Source of the DNA: Pseudomaricurvus hydrocarbonicus
GTDB taxonomy: Bacteria; Pseudomonadota; Gammaproteobacteria; Pseudomonadales; Cellvibrionaceae
Direction of reading: 5' to 3'
DNA: 64,000 bases
Assembly (NCBI RefSeq): GCF_011602365.1
Contig: NZ_JAAONZ010000007.1
Span: 157,272 to 221,271, forward strand
Part shown: positions 45,636 to 54,588 of the stretch, piece after piece
Position numbering within the stretch: the first letter of the stretch is position 1
Layout: each line of letters begins with the position of its first letter
Notes under the pieces: model-generated
Seen by the model: only the letters and a program-made list of their open reading frames with translations
Database searches by the model: none
What the model was told of the DNA's origin: nothing
Made by a program: the position numbers and the translations under genes

Positions 45636-45955
45636 ATGAGTGAGCAATACTCCGCACGTTTTTTCTGGTCGGGTGTTATTACGATTATCATGGGACTAAT
45701 TGTTCTTTTCAGCGAGACAGTTGTGTCCGGTACCATAGTGGTTGTTACCAGCTTGATTTTATTACTTGGTGGTGGTGCACAGGTGGCTCTGGGCTTCATT
45801 GAAGAAAACAGCGGTAATAAATTGGCTGTCCATAGGGATTGGTGCTCTGACTCTTCTTTTTGGGATGGTCCTTTTTGTCTAATCCGCTCTCTGGGGCTAT
45901 TTCACTTACGACCTTCTTACCCATTCTGCTGGCGGTGAGCGGGGTATTTTTTTGA
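45636..45955 (+). pseudogene. Frameshifted HdeD-like (DUF308) gene
   Basis: ATG 45636 opens a frame reading SARFFWSGVITIIMGLIVLF and SGTIVVVTSLILLLGGGAQ up to EENSGNK, closely matching the intact protein at 16630. Near 45823 the frame shifts: WLSIGIGALTLLFGMVLFV is the next helix in a second frame, and near 45868 it shifts again to FLSNPLSGAISLTTFLPILL AVSGVFF with a stop at 45953. The C-terminal half (about 70 residues) is absent. Two indels and a 3' deletion make it non-functional. Confidence 0.8.
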
Positions 45956-46208
45956 TGATTGATGGCGGAGCTATCTCCTACCTGTAAGGAATCCTCCTCC
46001 AGCTTGTTTTTTTAACGTCTCTTCAGTGTGATAGAACCGTCTAATAACACATGTGTGCTCACGTCCATTGCTAAGTAAGTGGCTCAAAAGGAAGTTTATA
46101 TCCATGGAAATAAGGAATGTCGATTACGCTCGACACGGGCTGTCAATGCCTGGTTCCAGGCAATCTGCGCTTTTAACGCAGCTACAAATGTCTCGTCCCA
46201 AAGCAGCG

Positions 46209-47585
46209 TCATATCAGTGCGGCTACACCCATCGCACAGAGCGTAGCAATCACCGGAATGACGACGGTGATGATACCCACATCCTTGTAAGCTTCCCTGT
46301 GGGTGAGCCCGGTTATGCTTAGCATCGCCACAATCGCGCCGCAGTGTGGCAGGGAATCAAAACCACCACTCGCCATGGTTGCAATGCGATGCAGGGTTTC
46401 CGGTTCAATGCCCATATCCAAATAGGCGGGTGCCATGGTTTGCATAAATATCTGCAGCCCGCCCGATGACGAACCGGTGATGGCTGAGACCAGACTGACC
46501 GATGCAAACATTGACAGCAATGGGGGTAGACCTGATTCGAGCATCAAACTGATAAAACGTTCGAAACCTACGGTGTGGGTAACCACGCCACCAAAGCCGA
46601 TAACGGCGGAGGTATTTATCAATGGCATGATTGAATCATGGGTGCCCCGCCCCAAAAGCTGTAAGGCCTGATGTCGAATGCCCGGAAACAGCGCCACCGC
46701 AAGTAACGCTCCGCTGAACAACGCAATACTAGGCCATACAATAGGTTGGCTATTGGCAAAAGCCAACAGCTCCATTGCCGGGCCACCGCCTGCCAAGCTG
46801 ACCTCACTAAGAGACAGTGTAATCATACGCGGCAAGATGATAATACACAGTACAAGGGCTAGCGGCAGGCATGACAGCCCCCAGTGGGGATAGCGCCCGC
46901 CGTCTTGTTCGAGGTTGGAGATTTGATCAGTAGGACCCGGGACAAAATGCTCACCATTGGCCCGAGCTCGAATGCGCTGTTTCTCCAAATACCAGATGCC
47001 ACCTCCAAACATAATCAATCCGCCGATAAGGCCCAGCCAACCACCGGCAAAGAGGTCGGTGCCCAGAGACGCTGAAGATATTACATTCTGAACCGAGGGC
47101 GTGCCAGGCAGAGCCGACAAGGTGAAAGTCCCACCTCCCAATGCCAGAGCTGCGCAGAACAAACGTTTGGGTATGTCCGATTCCTGCAGCAGCTTCAGGC
47201 CCACTGGGTACATGGCAAATATAACGACGAATATGACCACTCCGCTGTAGGTTAACAACGCACAGGCCAGTGTCGTAATCCACAGCGCGCGATGCGCTCC
47301 CAATTTTCTGACCAGTGCCAGTGCAATTGAAGCTGCTGCATGGCTTTCGCCCATGACACGTCCGAAAATCGCGCCGGTGGCTAACAAAAGAAAGAATTTA
47401 CCGGCAAAGGTAAAGGCACCCAGCGGACCAAAGGAAAAATAGTCAGTCAATCCGGTTGCCAGTGGCAGGCCATTGGTGATGATGACCAGCAAGGAGCACA
47501 GCACGGCTGAAAAAACGATATCGACCCCTTTCAGGGCAAGCCAGATGAGCAGGCAAACGCTTGCAATGAGACCAACGTATTCCAT
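46209..47585 (-). CDS. GntP-family permease (gluconate/hydroxybutyrate:H+ symporter type)
   Basis: This protein of 458 residues has about twelve membrane segments. Family marks include the opening VGLIASVCLLIWLALKGVDI, PLGAFTFAGKFFLLLATGAI FG, SGVVIFVVIFAMYPVGLKLL, SALPGTPSVQNVISS and the C-terminal GGFDSLPHCGAIVAMLSITG with TITGSSSGGLQ-like segment upstream. GntP carriers import gluconate, fructuronate or 3-hydroxybutyrate. It is divergent from an AraC-type regulator 143 bases away, which likely controls it. It may bring in the acid handled by the downstream CoA enzymes. Confidence 0.88.
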   Translation of the reverse strand: MEYVGLIASVCLLIWLALKGVDIVFSAVLCSLLVIITNGLPLATGLTDYFSFGPLGAFTFAGKFFLLLATGAIFGRVMGESHAAASIALALVRKLGAHRALWITTLACALLTYSGVVIFVVIFAMYPVGLKLLQESDIPKRLFCAALALGGGTFTLSALPGTPSVQNVISSASLGTDLFAGGWLGLIGGLIMFGGGIWYLEKQRIRARANGEHFVPGPTDQISNLEQDGGRYPHWGLSCLPLALVLCIIILPRMITLSLSEVSLAGGGPAMELLAFANSQPIVWPSIALFSGALLAVALFPGIRHQALQLLGRGTHDSIMPLINTSAVIGFGGVVTHTVGFERFISLMLESGLPPLLSMFASVSLVSAITGSSSGGLQIFMQTMAPAYLDMGIEPETLHRIATMASGGFDSLPHCGAIVAMLSITGLTHREAYKDVGIITVVIPVIATLCAMGVAALI

Positions 47586-47727
47586 AGTGTCACTTCAGGT
47601 AATTTGAATGTGGGGTGAATTCTGTCCGTTTACTTATTCGGAGGCTTGTTTTGAGTGGACAAATGAGTGTAAGGTCGTAGTAATATGTGCGTGGCGTGGA
47701 GTATTCTGTGGTCGAGTGGAGACGGTT

Positions 47728-48750
47728 ATGAGCAGAGAGCTTTATTTGGTGCGCAGTGAGGTTGTGGCGGGTTTTGATGACCTGGTTCAAGAGCTGGGTG
47801 CTGACCCTAAACCCCTTTATCGTCAGGCAGGCTTGACGGCAGCGCTAATGGCAAATCCGGATTATATGGTGCCCTGTGCTAGTGTCTGTACGTTGCTGGA
47901 CATTGCGGCAAAGCAGCTCGGTAGGGGAGATCTTGGCCTGGTGATGGGCGCTAGAAGGAAGGTGTTTCAGGTTGGTGTATTATGGCCACTGATCGCACAT
48001 TGTCCTAGCGTGGATCGAGCGTTAATAGAGGCCATGAAGTACTTGCATTTACATAACCGGGGGATGTTCTGGCAATTTGGTAGCGACGGTGATCGTGCCT
48101 TTTTGACCCGAATGGACAGGGTTGCCAGTGAGGTGCCCACCTTCCAATGGGCTGTGTACAGTACTTGTGCTATGTTTCTCGGGATGAAAGCACTTTGTGG
48201 TAAGGATTGGCGTCCCTCGTCGGTGAGCTTTATTCATCCACCTCCAACCGACACCAAGGCGTACGACCGGTTTTTTGGTGTTAAAGTTGCTTTCAACAGG
48301 GAGTTCACTCGGATTGTTTTTCCGGCCTCGGATCTGAAGGGAGAGATTTCACACCATAACCGAAGTCTATATAGTCAGCTCAATAAGCAGGTTCAGGCGC
48401 TCGAGGAGGAGTACGAGTGTCAAGAAGACTTTTGTTCGAAAATAAAGCTGCTGATTGAACAGCGTATGCATACGACAGATTGCACTCAAACGGCTATCGC
48501 CACAGTCCTGGCCATGCACCCCAAAGCCCTGCAAAGAGAGTTGAAATGCCGCGGTGTTAGCTTTCGCGAATTGAAGGTCGAGGTGCGGCTGGATATGGCG
48601 GAGCGCTACTTAAAAGACTCGGAAATTCCGTTGACAACCATAGCGGATATACTGGGTTTTAGCGAGTTGAGCGCATTTTCTCATGCATTTAAAACCCGTC
48701 ATCAGGTTTCACCGGCTGCTTGGCGAGACAAGGTCAAAACCACGTCATAG
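47728..48750 (+). CDS. AraC-family regulator with arabinose-binding-like N-terminal domain
   Basis: ATG 47728 follows GTGGAGACGGTT; the longer open frame lacks a ribosome site. The 340-residue protein starts with the domain common in OruR/ArgR-like AraC proteins (VVAGFDDLVQELGADPKPLY, CTLLDIAAKQLGRGDLGL) and ends with two helix-turn-helices (TTIADILGFSELSAFSHAFK, VSPAAWRD). Such regulators respond to small metabolites. It is divergent from the GntP permease and upstream of the crotonase block, so it may serve as the local activator. Confidence 0.9.
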   Translation: MSRELYLVRSEVVAGFDDLVQELGADPKPLYRQAGLTAALMANPDYMVPCASVCTLLDIAAKQLGRGDLGLVMGARRKVFQVGVLWPLIAHCPSVDRALIEAMKYLHLHNRGMFWQFGSDGDRAFLTRMDRVASEVPTFQWAVYSTCAMFLGMKALCGKDWRPSSVSFIHPPPTDTKAYDRFFGVKVAFNREFTRIVFPASDLKGEISHHNRSLYSQLNKQVQALEEEYECQEDFCSKIKLLIEQRMHTTDCTQTAIATVLAMHPKALQRELKCRGVSFRELKVEVRLDMAERYLKDSEIPLTTIADILGFSELSAFSHAFKTRHQVSPAAWRDKVKTTS

Positions 48751-48866
48751 GTTCCAAGTCACTACGTTTCAGCAGCTAATGAATATTGTGGCGGTCTGCA
48801 GCAGGGAATCCCCCGGGAGCATTAGCGGCCCCGTCAGCGCATTCAAGAAAGCTTAAAAAGCAATGA

Positions 48867-49622
48867 CTATTTCGCTCTCCATTTGGGAGCGCGTTTTTCT
48901 GAAAAAGCAAGGGCACCTTCTTTCGAATCTTCGGTCTGTAGGAGCCATTCGAAACATTCATGTTCAAGTCTGACGCCTTGAGGCAGTGGCATGTCAAGCC
49001 CCTGCATGACAGCAACTTTCATCTTTTGTACCGCGAGTGGAGCGCCCTTGATGATTTCTGCGGCGATCTGTTCGCACTTTGGCATCAATTGATTCGCTGC
49101 AACAACATGATTGACTAGGCCCAGGCGATAGGCTTCTTCTGCATTGATGCGTCCACCGGTGTAGAGCAATTCAAGAGCGTTGCCTAACGGAATCAGGCGG
49201 GGCAGTCGCTGGGTCCCGTAGCCACCTGGAATCCAACCGAGCCGGACTTCACCAAAGCCATAGTGGGCATCGTCAGTAGAAACGCGAATATCAGCGCCCA
49301 ATGCTTGTTCCAGACCGCCGCCATTACAGTGACCATGGATGGCGGCGATCACCGGCTTGGTCAGGGTCAGCATGCGTGGATACAAACGGTCCTGAAAGCC
49401 CTCTGCGGCGGGTGACTTGACCCATTTGATATCGGTGCCGACACAAAATGCACGACCCCCGCCGCTGAGGATGCCCACTCTTAAATTGGGGTCGTTTTCT
49501 AGATCATCCCATGCATCAGCGATCGCATTATAGGTATCCCCATCGCAGGCATTCATAACTTCCGGGCGGTTGATTCTAACATGGATGATGCCATCTGATT
49601 TTTCAACAATAATTTTTTCCAT
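48867..49622 (-). CDS. Enoyl-CoA hydratase/isomerase family protein
   Basis: A 251-residue crotonase with RINRPEVMNACDGDTYNAI near residue 17, FCVGTDIKWVKS near 60, GHCNGGGLEQALGADIRVS near 100 and FGEVRLGWIPGGYGTQRLPR near 125. Both catalytic glutamates of hydratases (in GGGLEQ and GEVRLG) are present, so hydration of an enoyl-CoA is plausible. AGGAG precedes the start. It points towards the serine hydrolase remnant and is on the same strand as the MaoC and GH88-like genes upstream. Confidence 0.92.
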   Translation of the reverse strand: MEKIIVEKSDGIIHVRINRPEVMNACDGDTYNAIADAWDDLENDPNLRVGILSGGGRAFCVGTDIKWVKSPAAEGFQDRLYPRMLTLTKPVIAAIHGHCNGGGLEQALGADIRVSTDDAHYGFGEVRLGWIPGGYGTQRLPRLIPLGNALELLYTGGRINAEEAYRLGLVNHVVAANQLMPKCEQIAAEIIKGAPLAVQKMKVAVMQGLDMPLPQGVRLEHECFEWLLQTEDSKEGALAFSEKRAPKWRAK

Positions 49623-49659
49623 AACTACTCCTTAACTCAACATTTGCGCGCTTAGCAGT

Positions 49660-49815
49660 TCATTCGGCATAAAGGGTCGCAATCAAATCAGGGATTGCAA
49701 GGGTTTTGGGGCTGTCATGGTATCTGTCCCCGGGTTCATACTCGACGGCAGGAAAAACCTTGTATTGCCTAATGTGCTGTCGGTAAAACCCGGGAACTGC
49801 ATGTCGCGACTAACC
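49660..49815 (-). pseudogene. Remnant of a third serine hydrolase (beta-lactamase fold) gene
   Basis: The minus strand reads FPGFTDSTLGNTRFF then SSMNPGTDTMTAPKPLQSLI, stop, LRPFMPNE. This matches the neighbouring gene at 49838 in the part LPDFAGTALGNTKVIELLDM, VPGTDTHDSSKTRMDPDSIA. DNA similarity to bases about 50485-50620 is evident, but many substitutions and a stop codon are present. No other part of the gene survives. It lies directly downstream of the intact copy, so it is the trace of an old tandem duplication. Confidence 0.65.
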
Positions 49816-49837
49816 TTGCTCATTGCATGAATATGTT

Positions 49838-51130
49838 TTAATTCTGGTAAAGTTTTTTCGCAAGAGGTCGTACGAACCTGTGAAGTGGAGAGGATGGAAC
49901 TGTCGAAAAATAAGCGATAACGATGCCTTCATTTGGCGATACATACAGTCCCTGCCCGAACAGTCCACCTTTAAACATGCCGCCATCGGCATAAACCGCA
50001 TCCCATTGCCGCGAATTACCAAGCGGTGCTTCACCGAGGTAGGAGGTAAAGCGCTTGCCATCGCCTTTCATAAAGGTATCGTGACTGTAGTGTGGTTTGG
50101 CAATGCGCGCCAACGCGGCGTCAGAAACAACTTGTTTGTCTGCAACCAGTGACCAGTAGGGCGTATACAGCAGACCATAGCGCGCTAGATCGCGAAGCCG
50201 AGAGGACACAATACCGTGCGCTGCGGCCATACCATCGGGGGCAAGATGTATTTGCAGAGCACTGTCGGCACGCACATGGGACCAAACTCTATCGTCAAAC
50301 GCGTCTGACCAGCTTTGACCGGTTACGGCTTCGGCAATGAAGACCAGCATTTGGGTGATACCTGAACTGTACTCAAAGACCTGGCCCGCTGGGCTGGTAC
50401 GGCCTGCGCTCTTCAATATGTCGCGCACTGTCTCCACTTTGCCGTTCTTGTAAGCTTCACCGAACTCGGCGCGATAATAACGGGTCGCAATCGAATCCGG
50501 GTCCATACGGGTTTTGGAGCTGTCATGGGTGTCTGTCCCTGGCACCATGTCCAACAGCTCTATAACTTTTGTATTGCCCAGTGCTGTGCCGGCAAAATCG
50601 GGCAAGTGTGTGCTGACAGTATCACTATCGTGTAGCTTACCTTCATCGATCAGTTGCTCTATCAGCAATGCAGCGGTCGGCTTGGCTACTGACGCCCAAA
50701 AGTGGCTATCCGTTGGCCGCAAGCCCGGATAGGTTTCTAAAACCACTTCGCCCTTGTGTAGAATAATCATCGCTTTCACCGCTGCACGAGGATCATTGAT
50801 TGCGTCGGTTAAGGTCATCTCACCCAAATGTGTATTTGCCGTTACTTCTCCGAGTTCTTTGGTCCAGTCGCTTGAGTTACTTTTGAATGTGTTCGCAGAA
50901 AGTCGGTTGGGAATAATCGCCGTTCGCATGGTGCTTGAAATATTCTGAGTCCACCACGAAGTGAGGTCTCCCCCGCTGAGTAATTTTTGATAGCCGGTTT
51001 GACTCGCATAAGTTTGGTTTTCATGGAGTGAATACCCGTTGCGCGAATTTTCTACATCTACCGCTACTGCGGTCAGAGACACGCTCGTGATGAACAAAAT
51101 TGGTAAAGCTTTTATTAGTATTGATTTCAT
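49838..51130 (-). CDS. Secreted serine hydrolase, beta-lactamase (class C) fold
   Basis: The 430-residue protein starts with a signal peptide (LIKALPILFITSVSLTAVAV). The SxxK motif is FWASVAKPTAALLIEQL near residue 144, and the tyrosine motif is VFEYSSGITQMLVF near 250. It shares its plan with the protein at 40723 (ILHKGEVVLETYPGLRPTDS against VVHKGNIVYEKYPRLRPED), so they are paralogues. Conserved ending GQGLYVSPNEGIVIAYFS. It is probably an esterase or amidase acting outside the cytoplasm. The start context is good, with the ATG following AATAC and a GAGAAAAT stretch. Confidence 0.88.
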   Translation of the reverse strand: MKSILIKALPILFITSVSLTAVAVDVENSRNGYSLHENQTYASQTGYQKLLSGGDLTSWWTQNISSTMRTAIIPNRLSANTFKSNSSDWTKELGEVTANTHLGEMTLTDAINDPRAAVKAMIILHKGEVVLETYPGLRPTDSHFWASVAKPTAALLIEQLIDEGKLHDSDTVSTHLPDFAGTALGNTKVIELLDMVPGTDTHDSSKTRMDPDSIATRYYRAEFGEAYKNGKVETVRDILKSAGRTSPAGQVFEYSSGITQMLVFIAEAVTGQSWSDAFDDRVWSHVRADSALQIHLAPDGMAAAHGIVSSRLRDLARYGLLYTPYWSLVADKQVVSDAALARIAKPHYSHDTFMKGDGKRFTSYLGEAPLGNSRQWDAVYADGGMFKGGLFGQGLYVSPNEGIVIAYFSTVPSSPLHRFVRPLAKKLYQN

Positions 51131-51272
51131 AATTTTCTCATGGCAGATGGTTGAATTTGACTATCCTTGAACTCTAATTGAGTTTTCTTCTGGTGAGGGT
51201 ATCAACCGTATAGTTCTCGGGTTGTACCTTACAATACTTATCCCAGTCTCTTTTGATGCATGAGCATCATGG

Positions 51273-51725
51273 CTATCCGTTTCGCTTTTTGACGATAATG
51301 AGATGCTCAGCATACATGACGACTTCACCGTTCTGATTAATAACTTCTTTTGCCTCGACCACTATGCCGTGATCCAACTGTTTCGGGTGATCCTCTTTTG
51401 ATAAGACGCTGACTTTGACTTTAATGGTGTCCCCCGCAAAGACGGGCCTGGGGTAACGAATCTTGTTATAGCCGTACGACATCCCGTTAGGGTTCAGCGG
51501 TTGACTAGAGACGGTGAGGCCAATAGCGATTGCAAAGGTCATGGTGCCGTGGGCAATGATTTTCTCGAACGGTTGCGACTTGCAAAATTCGGCATCGGTG
51601 TGATGGGGCATAAAGTCACCGGAATGCCCTGCGTGGAAGACGATATCGGCTTCCGTGATGGTTCTGGCTGGCGTGAGACGCGATGCACCGATTTCGAAAT
51701 CTTCAAAAAACTCCGGTGGATTCAT
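51273..51725 (-). CDS. MaoC-like dehydratase (R-specific enoyl-CoA hydratase fold)
   Basis: This 150-residue hot-dog-fold protein has FFEDFEIGASRLTPARTITE at the start, ADIVFHAGHSGDFMPHHTDA with the catalytic Asp and His pair near residue 35, and IIAHGTMTFAIAIGL near 60. YNKIRYPRPVFAGDTIKVKV follows. Members hydrate or dehydrate enoyl-CoA esters. It stands between the serine hydrolase and the GH88-like gene and is on the same strand as the crotonase at 48867, so a CoA-bound branched or hydroxylated acid is the likely substrate. Confidence 0.9.
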   Translation of the reverse strand: MNPPEFFEDFEIGASRLTPARTITEADIVFHAGHSGDFMPHHTDAEFCKSQPFEKIIAHGTMTFAIAIGLTVSSQPLNPNGMSYGYNKIRYPRPVFAGDTIKVKVSVLSKEDHPKQLDHGIVVEAKEVINQNGEVVMYAEHLIIVKKRNG

Positions 51726-51849
51726 GTTAAATTCCTATTGACGGGGTTGATTTATTAGCTGGGTCAAAAAAGCGGGGGGATAAGGGCATGCCCTTACCCC
51801 AGTTCATGTTGCCTGGGTGAATGCCAGTAACGTAGCTGATCTACGTTAA

Positions 51850-53004
51850 TCAGGAAAACAGGCCCTTTTTCTCCAGGCAGTAGAGGGCTTCCATCAAGTA
51901 GAAATCGCCCCAAATGGTTTCGTTTTTCGGTGCGACTTTCTTCCGTCCGTTCATGCAACCATCGAGGAGCATGCCGACAGGGCGCTCATCACCATCGTCG
52001 ATCGGCGTGAGATGCTGGCACAGGCTCTCCAGCATGGGTTCTAGACGATCAGTAAACGGCTTGGCCTCTTCCGGCAATGGGTCCAAAACGGCAAGACGAG
52101 CCAGAGCAGAACAAACAATGGCAGACGCGGAAGTGTCCAGAGGGGCGTCCGGGCTTGGATCGTCGAAGTCCCAAGGCGGTACATCGGCCCCGACTTTATT
52201 CCACCAGTAGTCAAACAGCTTTTTAGCGGTGCGCAGGTAGTGAGTGTTGCGAGTGTGTTCGTAGGCCCATAAGCTGCCAGCAATGGCCCAGGATTGACCG
52301 CGCGACCAACACGAATCATCGGCATAACCCAGCAGGGTTGGAATTTCACCGATCAACTCACCGGTTTCCCAATTGAACATGATGTTCTCAATGGTCGAAC
52401 CATCTTCTCGAATAAAGTGTTCTTCCATCACTTTATGCATTTTTTCGGCACCGATCAGGAAGGTTTCATCACCGGTTTCTTTCCAGGCCCACCAATCCAA
52501 AATGAGAGCAGGGTGAACATTATCAATGCAGATAGTATTGCGAGACAGTGCACCCGCGACGACCTCATCGGAAAATTCCACGGCGCCAAGAACCTGGCAT
52601 TGAGTGCCGACAGGCATGGCACCATTGCCTTTGTTGGCGCTAGAGCGCATTGCCCAAGCCGCAGCCAGAGCTAACGTGCGCATGTTTTTGTCACCGGTGG
52701 CTCCATAAAGGCGTGCCGCTGAATAGGCAAAACGGTGGCCGCGAAACATGTCATCCAGTTCCAGTTTGTAGCGAATGGTTTCCAAGCGGCGGAAAGCCTC
52801 TTCAATTAGCTCTGGTCGATCAAGTAGCTCGCCGGTCATACGCAGCATGTCAATCCAGTGGCCGTCAATCCAGTCCCCGGTTGGTACGGTGTTCCATTTT
52901 CCTGTTTCAGGATCTGCATTGTGCGGCCATGCATCGCCTATTTGTTCGCGGGTGTTCAATACTCTCTGGCACAGCAGGTTTAGCGCTTCAGCTCGATTTG
53001 CCAT
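51850..53004 (-). CDS. Glycoside hydrolase family 88-like protein (unsaturated glucuronyl hydrolase fold)
   Basis: ATG 53004 is preceded by AGGAAAAGAGTT; an extended frame starts earlier without support. The 384 residues form an (alpha/alpha)6-barrel-type sequence without a signal peptide. Matches to GH88 are CWSRGQSWAIAGSLWAYEHT near residue 245, TSASAIVCSALARLAVLDPL near 305, and WGDFYLMEALYCLEK at the end. GH88 and GH105 enzymes hydrate unsaturated uronic acids from polysaccharide lyase products. No lyase is in the window, so this cytosolic enzyme may act on a different glycoside or a non-sugar analogue. GH88-like proteins are unexpected among CoA enzymes. Confidence 0.75.
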   Translation of the reverse strand: MANRAEALNLLCQRVLNTREQIGDAWPHNADPETGKWNTVPTGDWIDGHWIDMLRMTGELLDRPELIEEAFRRLETIRYKLELDDMFRGHRFAYSAARLYGATGDKNMRTLALAAAWAMRSSANKGNGAMPVGTQCQVLGAVEFSDEVVAGALSRNTICIDNVHPALILDWWAWKETGDETFLIGAEKMHKVMEEHFIREDGSTIENIMFNWETGELIGEIPTLLGYADDSCWSRGQSWAIAGSLWAYEHTRNTHYLRTAKKLFDYWWNKVGADVPPWDFDDPSPDAPLDTSASAIVCSALARLAVLDPLPEEAKPFTDRLEPMLESLCQHLTPIDDGDERPVGMLLDGCMNGRKKVAPKNETIWGDFYLMEALYCLEKKGLFS

Positions 53005-53318
53005 AACTCTTTTCCTGTTATTGATGTTTGAAGTCGCATTGTTACGTCTCACATTGGAGTTCTGCTTGATATAAAAGGACAAGCCTGGAGATTTCGTTGC
53101 AACCACACATGGGGGTGAACACAGTCCCAGTGTCCACTTAAAACAAGCGAAATCAGTAAGGGGGCGTAATAATTGAGTTTCAATGTTCCTAATAGTCTCA
53201 ATTGACCACTAATAACTATGAACAGTCGGCTTTAAAGCATCAGCCGACATAAATTCTTTTAGCTTGGCGCAACTATGTTTGACGAAGCGCCAGGCCGGTT
53301 ACAGCCTCGGAGTCTGAT
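53005..53318. other. Divergent promoter region
   Basis: About 310 bases without a gene between the divergent GH88-like and CaiB genes. The regulatory region should hold two promoters. I saw CAGTCTCAATTG-like A/T-rich stretches but no clear operator palindrome and none of the TGTNCGGACA sites of the first cluster. Confidence 0.5.
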
Positions 53319-54530
53319 ATGCCCAACCTACTTGAAGGAATCAAAGTTTTAGAACTTGCCTCATACGCCGCAGGTCCGTCTGCGGGAGTGATCCTCTCGG
53401 ACTTTGGTGCCGATGTCATTAAAATTGAGCCTCTTACCGGGGATCCCTGGCGTCATGGGCACTTAATTCCTCCTCTGCCATCCAGTGAAATTGCCTATTG
53501 CAACCTGATTCAGAACCGCAACAAAAAATCCGTTGCGCTGGACATGAAGAACCCCGAGGCACAGAAAGTATTTTATAATCTGGTCGAGTCAGCAGATGTA
53601 CTCTTGTCCAATTGCCTGCCCAACGTGGCAGAGGACTTAAATGTTCAATATGAAAAGATCAAGGAGATCAACCCGCGCATCATCTATGCGCAAATCAATG
53701 GTTACGGTGAAGGTGGCGACGAAGATAATGCTCCAGGTTACGATGGAACCGGCTGGTATGCGCGATCCGGTTTGATGGAAGCACTTCGTGCAAAAGATGG
53801 AGACCCGGTTCCCATCCCGCTGGGGATGGGCGACATGTCCACCGCGACCGCACTTTTTGCCTCCATTATGTCGGGTCTCTACCATCGCGAAAGAACGGGA
53901 GAGGGTAGTAAAGTTACCACATCGTTGATAGAAAATGGCGTATGGTCAAATGCAATTCCAATTCAGGCGGAACTGATTGACGCAGGCACATTGCCGAAAT
54001 TTGCACGCGAAGATTGGCCACAACCAACCATGAATGCGATCTATAAAACCAAAGACGATCGCCACATTGTGATCATTCAGCTGAATGATCGTGTGTTGAA
54101 CGACATGTATAAGGTGATTGGCGCCAGTCATTTGATCGGGGATGAACGCTTCCAAGATAACGTCAGCCGTTATAAAAACCACAAAATTCTGTTTAACGAT
54201 ATTCAGGCTGCCATCATTACGATGACCCTTGACGAGGTGATTGCAGCACTGACGTCGGTGCGTGTGACCTTTTCTGTGGTTAAGCAAACCCGGGAATTGC
54301 CAGACGATCCTCAGGCAAACGCCATCGGTCTGTGGCCAGAAGTGGAAGGCATGCAGGGTGTGCGCACGGTTAACAGCCCAATCAATGTGAGCGCTGTGGA
54401 AAAAGTAAAGCCCAAGCCAGCCCCTGAGAAAGTCGGCGGTGACACGGTGTCAGAACTTAAATTGATCGGTTACAGCGACGAGGATATTCAGGTACTGGTG
54501 GCCGCAAACGCAATCGGCATTGCCCGATGA
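53319..54530 (+). CDS. CaiB/BaiF family (class III) CoA transferase
   Basis: A 403-residue class III CoA transferase with LEGIKVLELASYAAGPSAGV at the start, LSDFGADVIKIEPLTGDPWR near 30, PGYDGTGWYARSGLM near 145 with the catalytic Asp, and YHRERTGEGSKVTTSLIENG near 190. It shares the plan of the enzyme at 6085 but with a distinct insertion and active-site surroundings (GWYARS instead of IQAECG). It opens a plus-strand run with a crotonase and an FMN oxidase, so it probably activates the imported acid of this second cluster. Confidence 0.93.
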   Translation: MPNLLEGIKVLELASYAAGPSAGVILSDFGADVIKIEPLTGDPWRHGHLIPPLPSSEIAYCNLIQNRNKKSVALDMKNPEAQKVFYNLVESADVLLSNCLPNVAEDLNVQYEKIKEINPRIIYAQINGYGEGGDEDNAPGYDGTGWYARSGLMEALRAKDGDPVPIPLGMGDMSTATALFASIMSGLYHRERTGEGSKVTTSLIENGVWSNAIPIQAELIDAGTLPKFAREDWPQPTMNAIYKTKDDRHIVIIQLNDRVLNDMYKVIGASHLIGDERFQDNVSRYKNHKILFNDIQAAIITMTLDEVIAALTSVRVTFSVVKQTRELPDDPQANAIGLWPEVEGMQGVRTVNSPINVSAVEKVKPKPAPEKVGGDTVSELKLIGYSDEDIQVLVAANAIGIAR

Positions 54531-54588
54531 CTGACAGCTTTTCCTTAAATCGGAGCTTTGAGCTTTGACATTACATACGAGTATGCAT

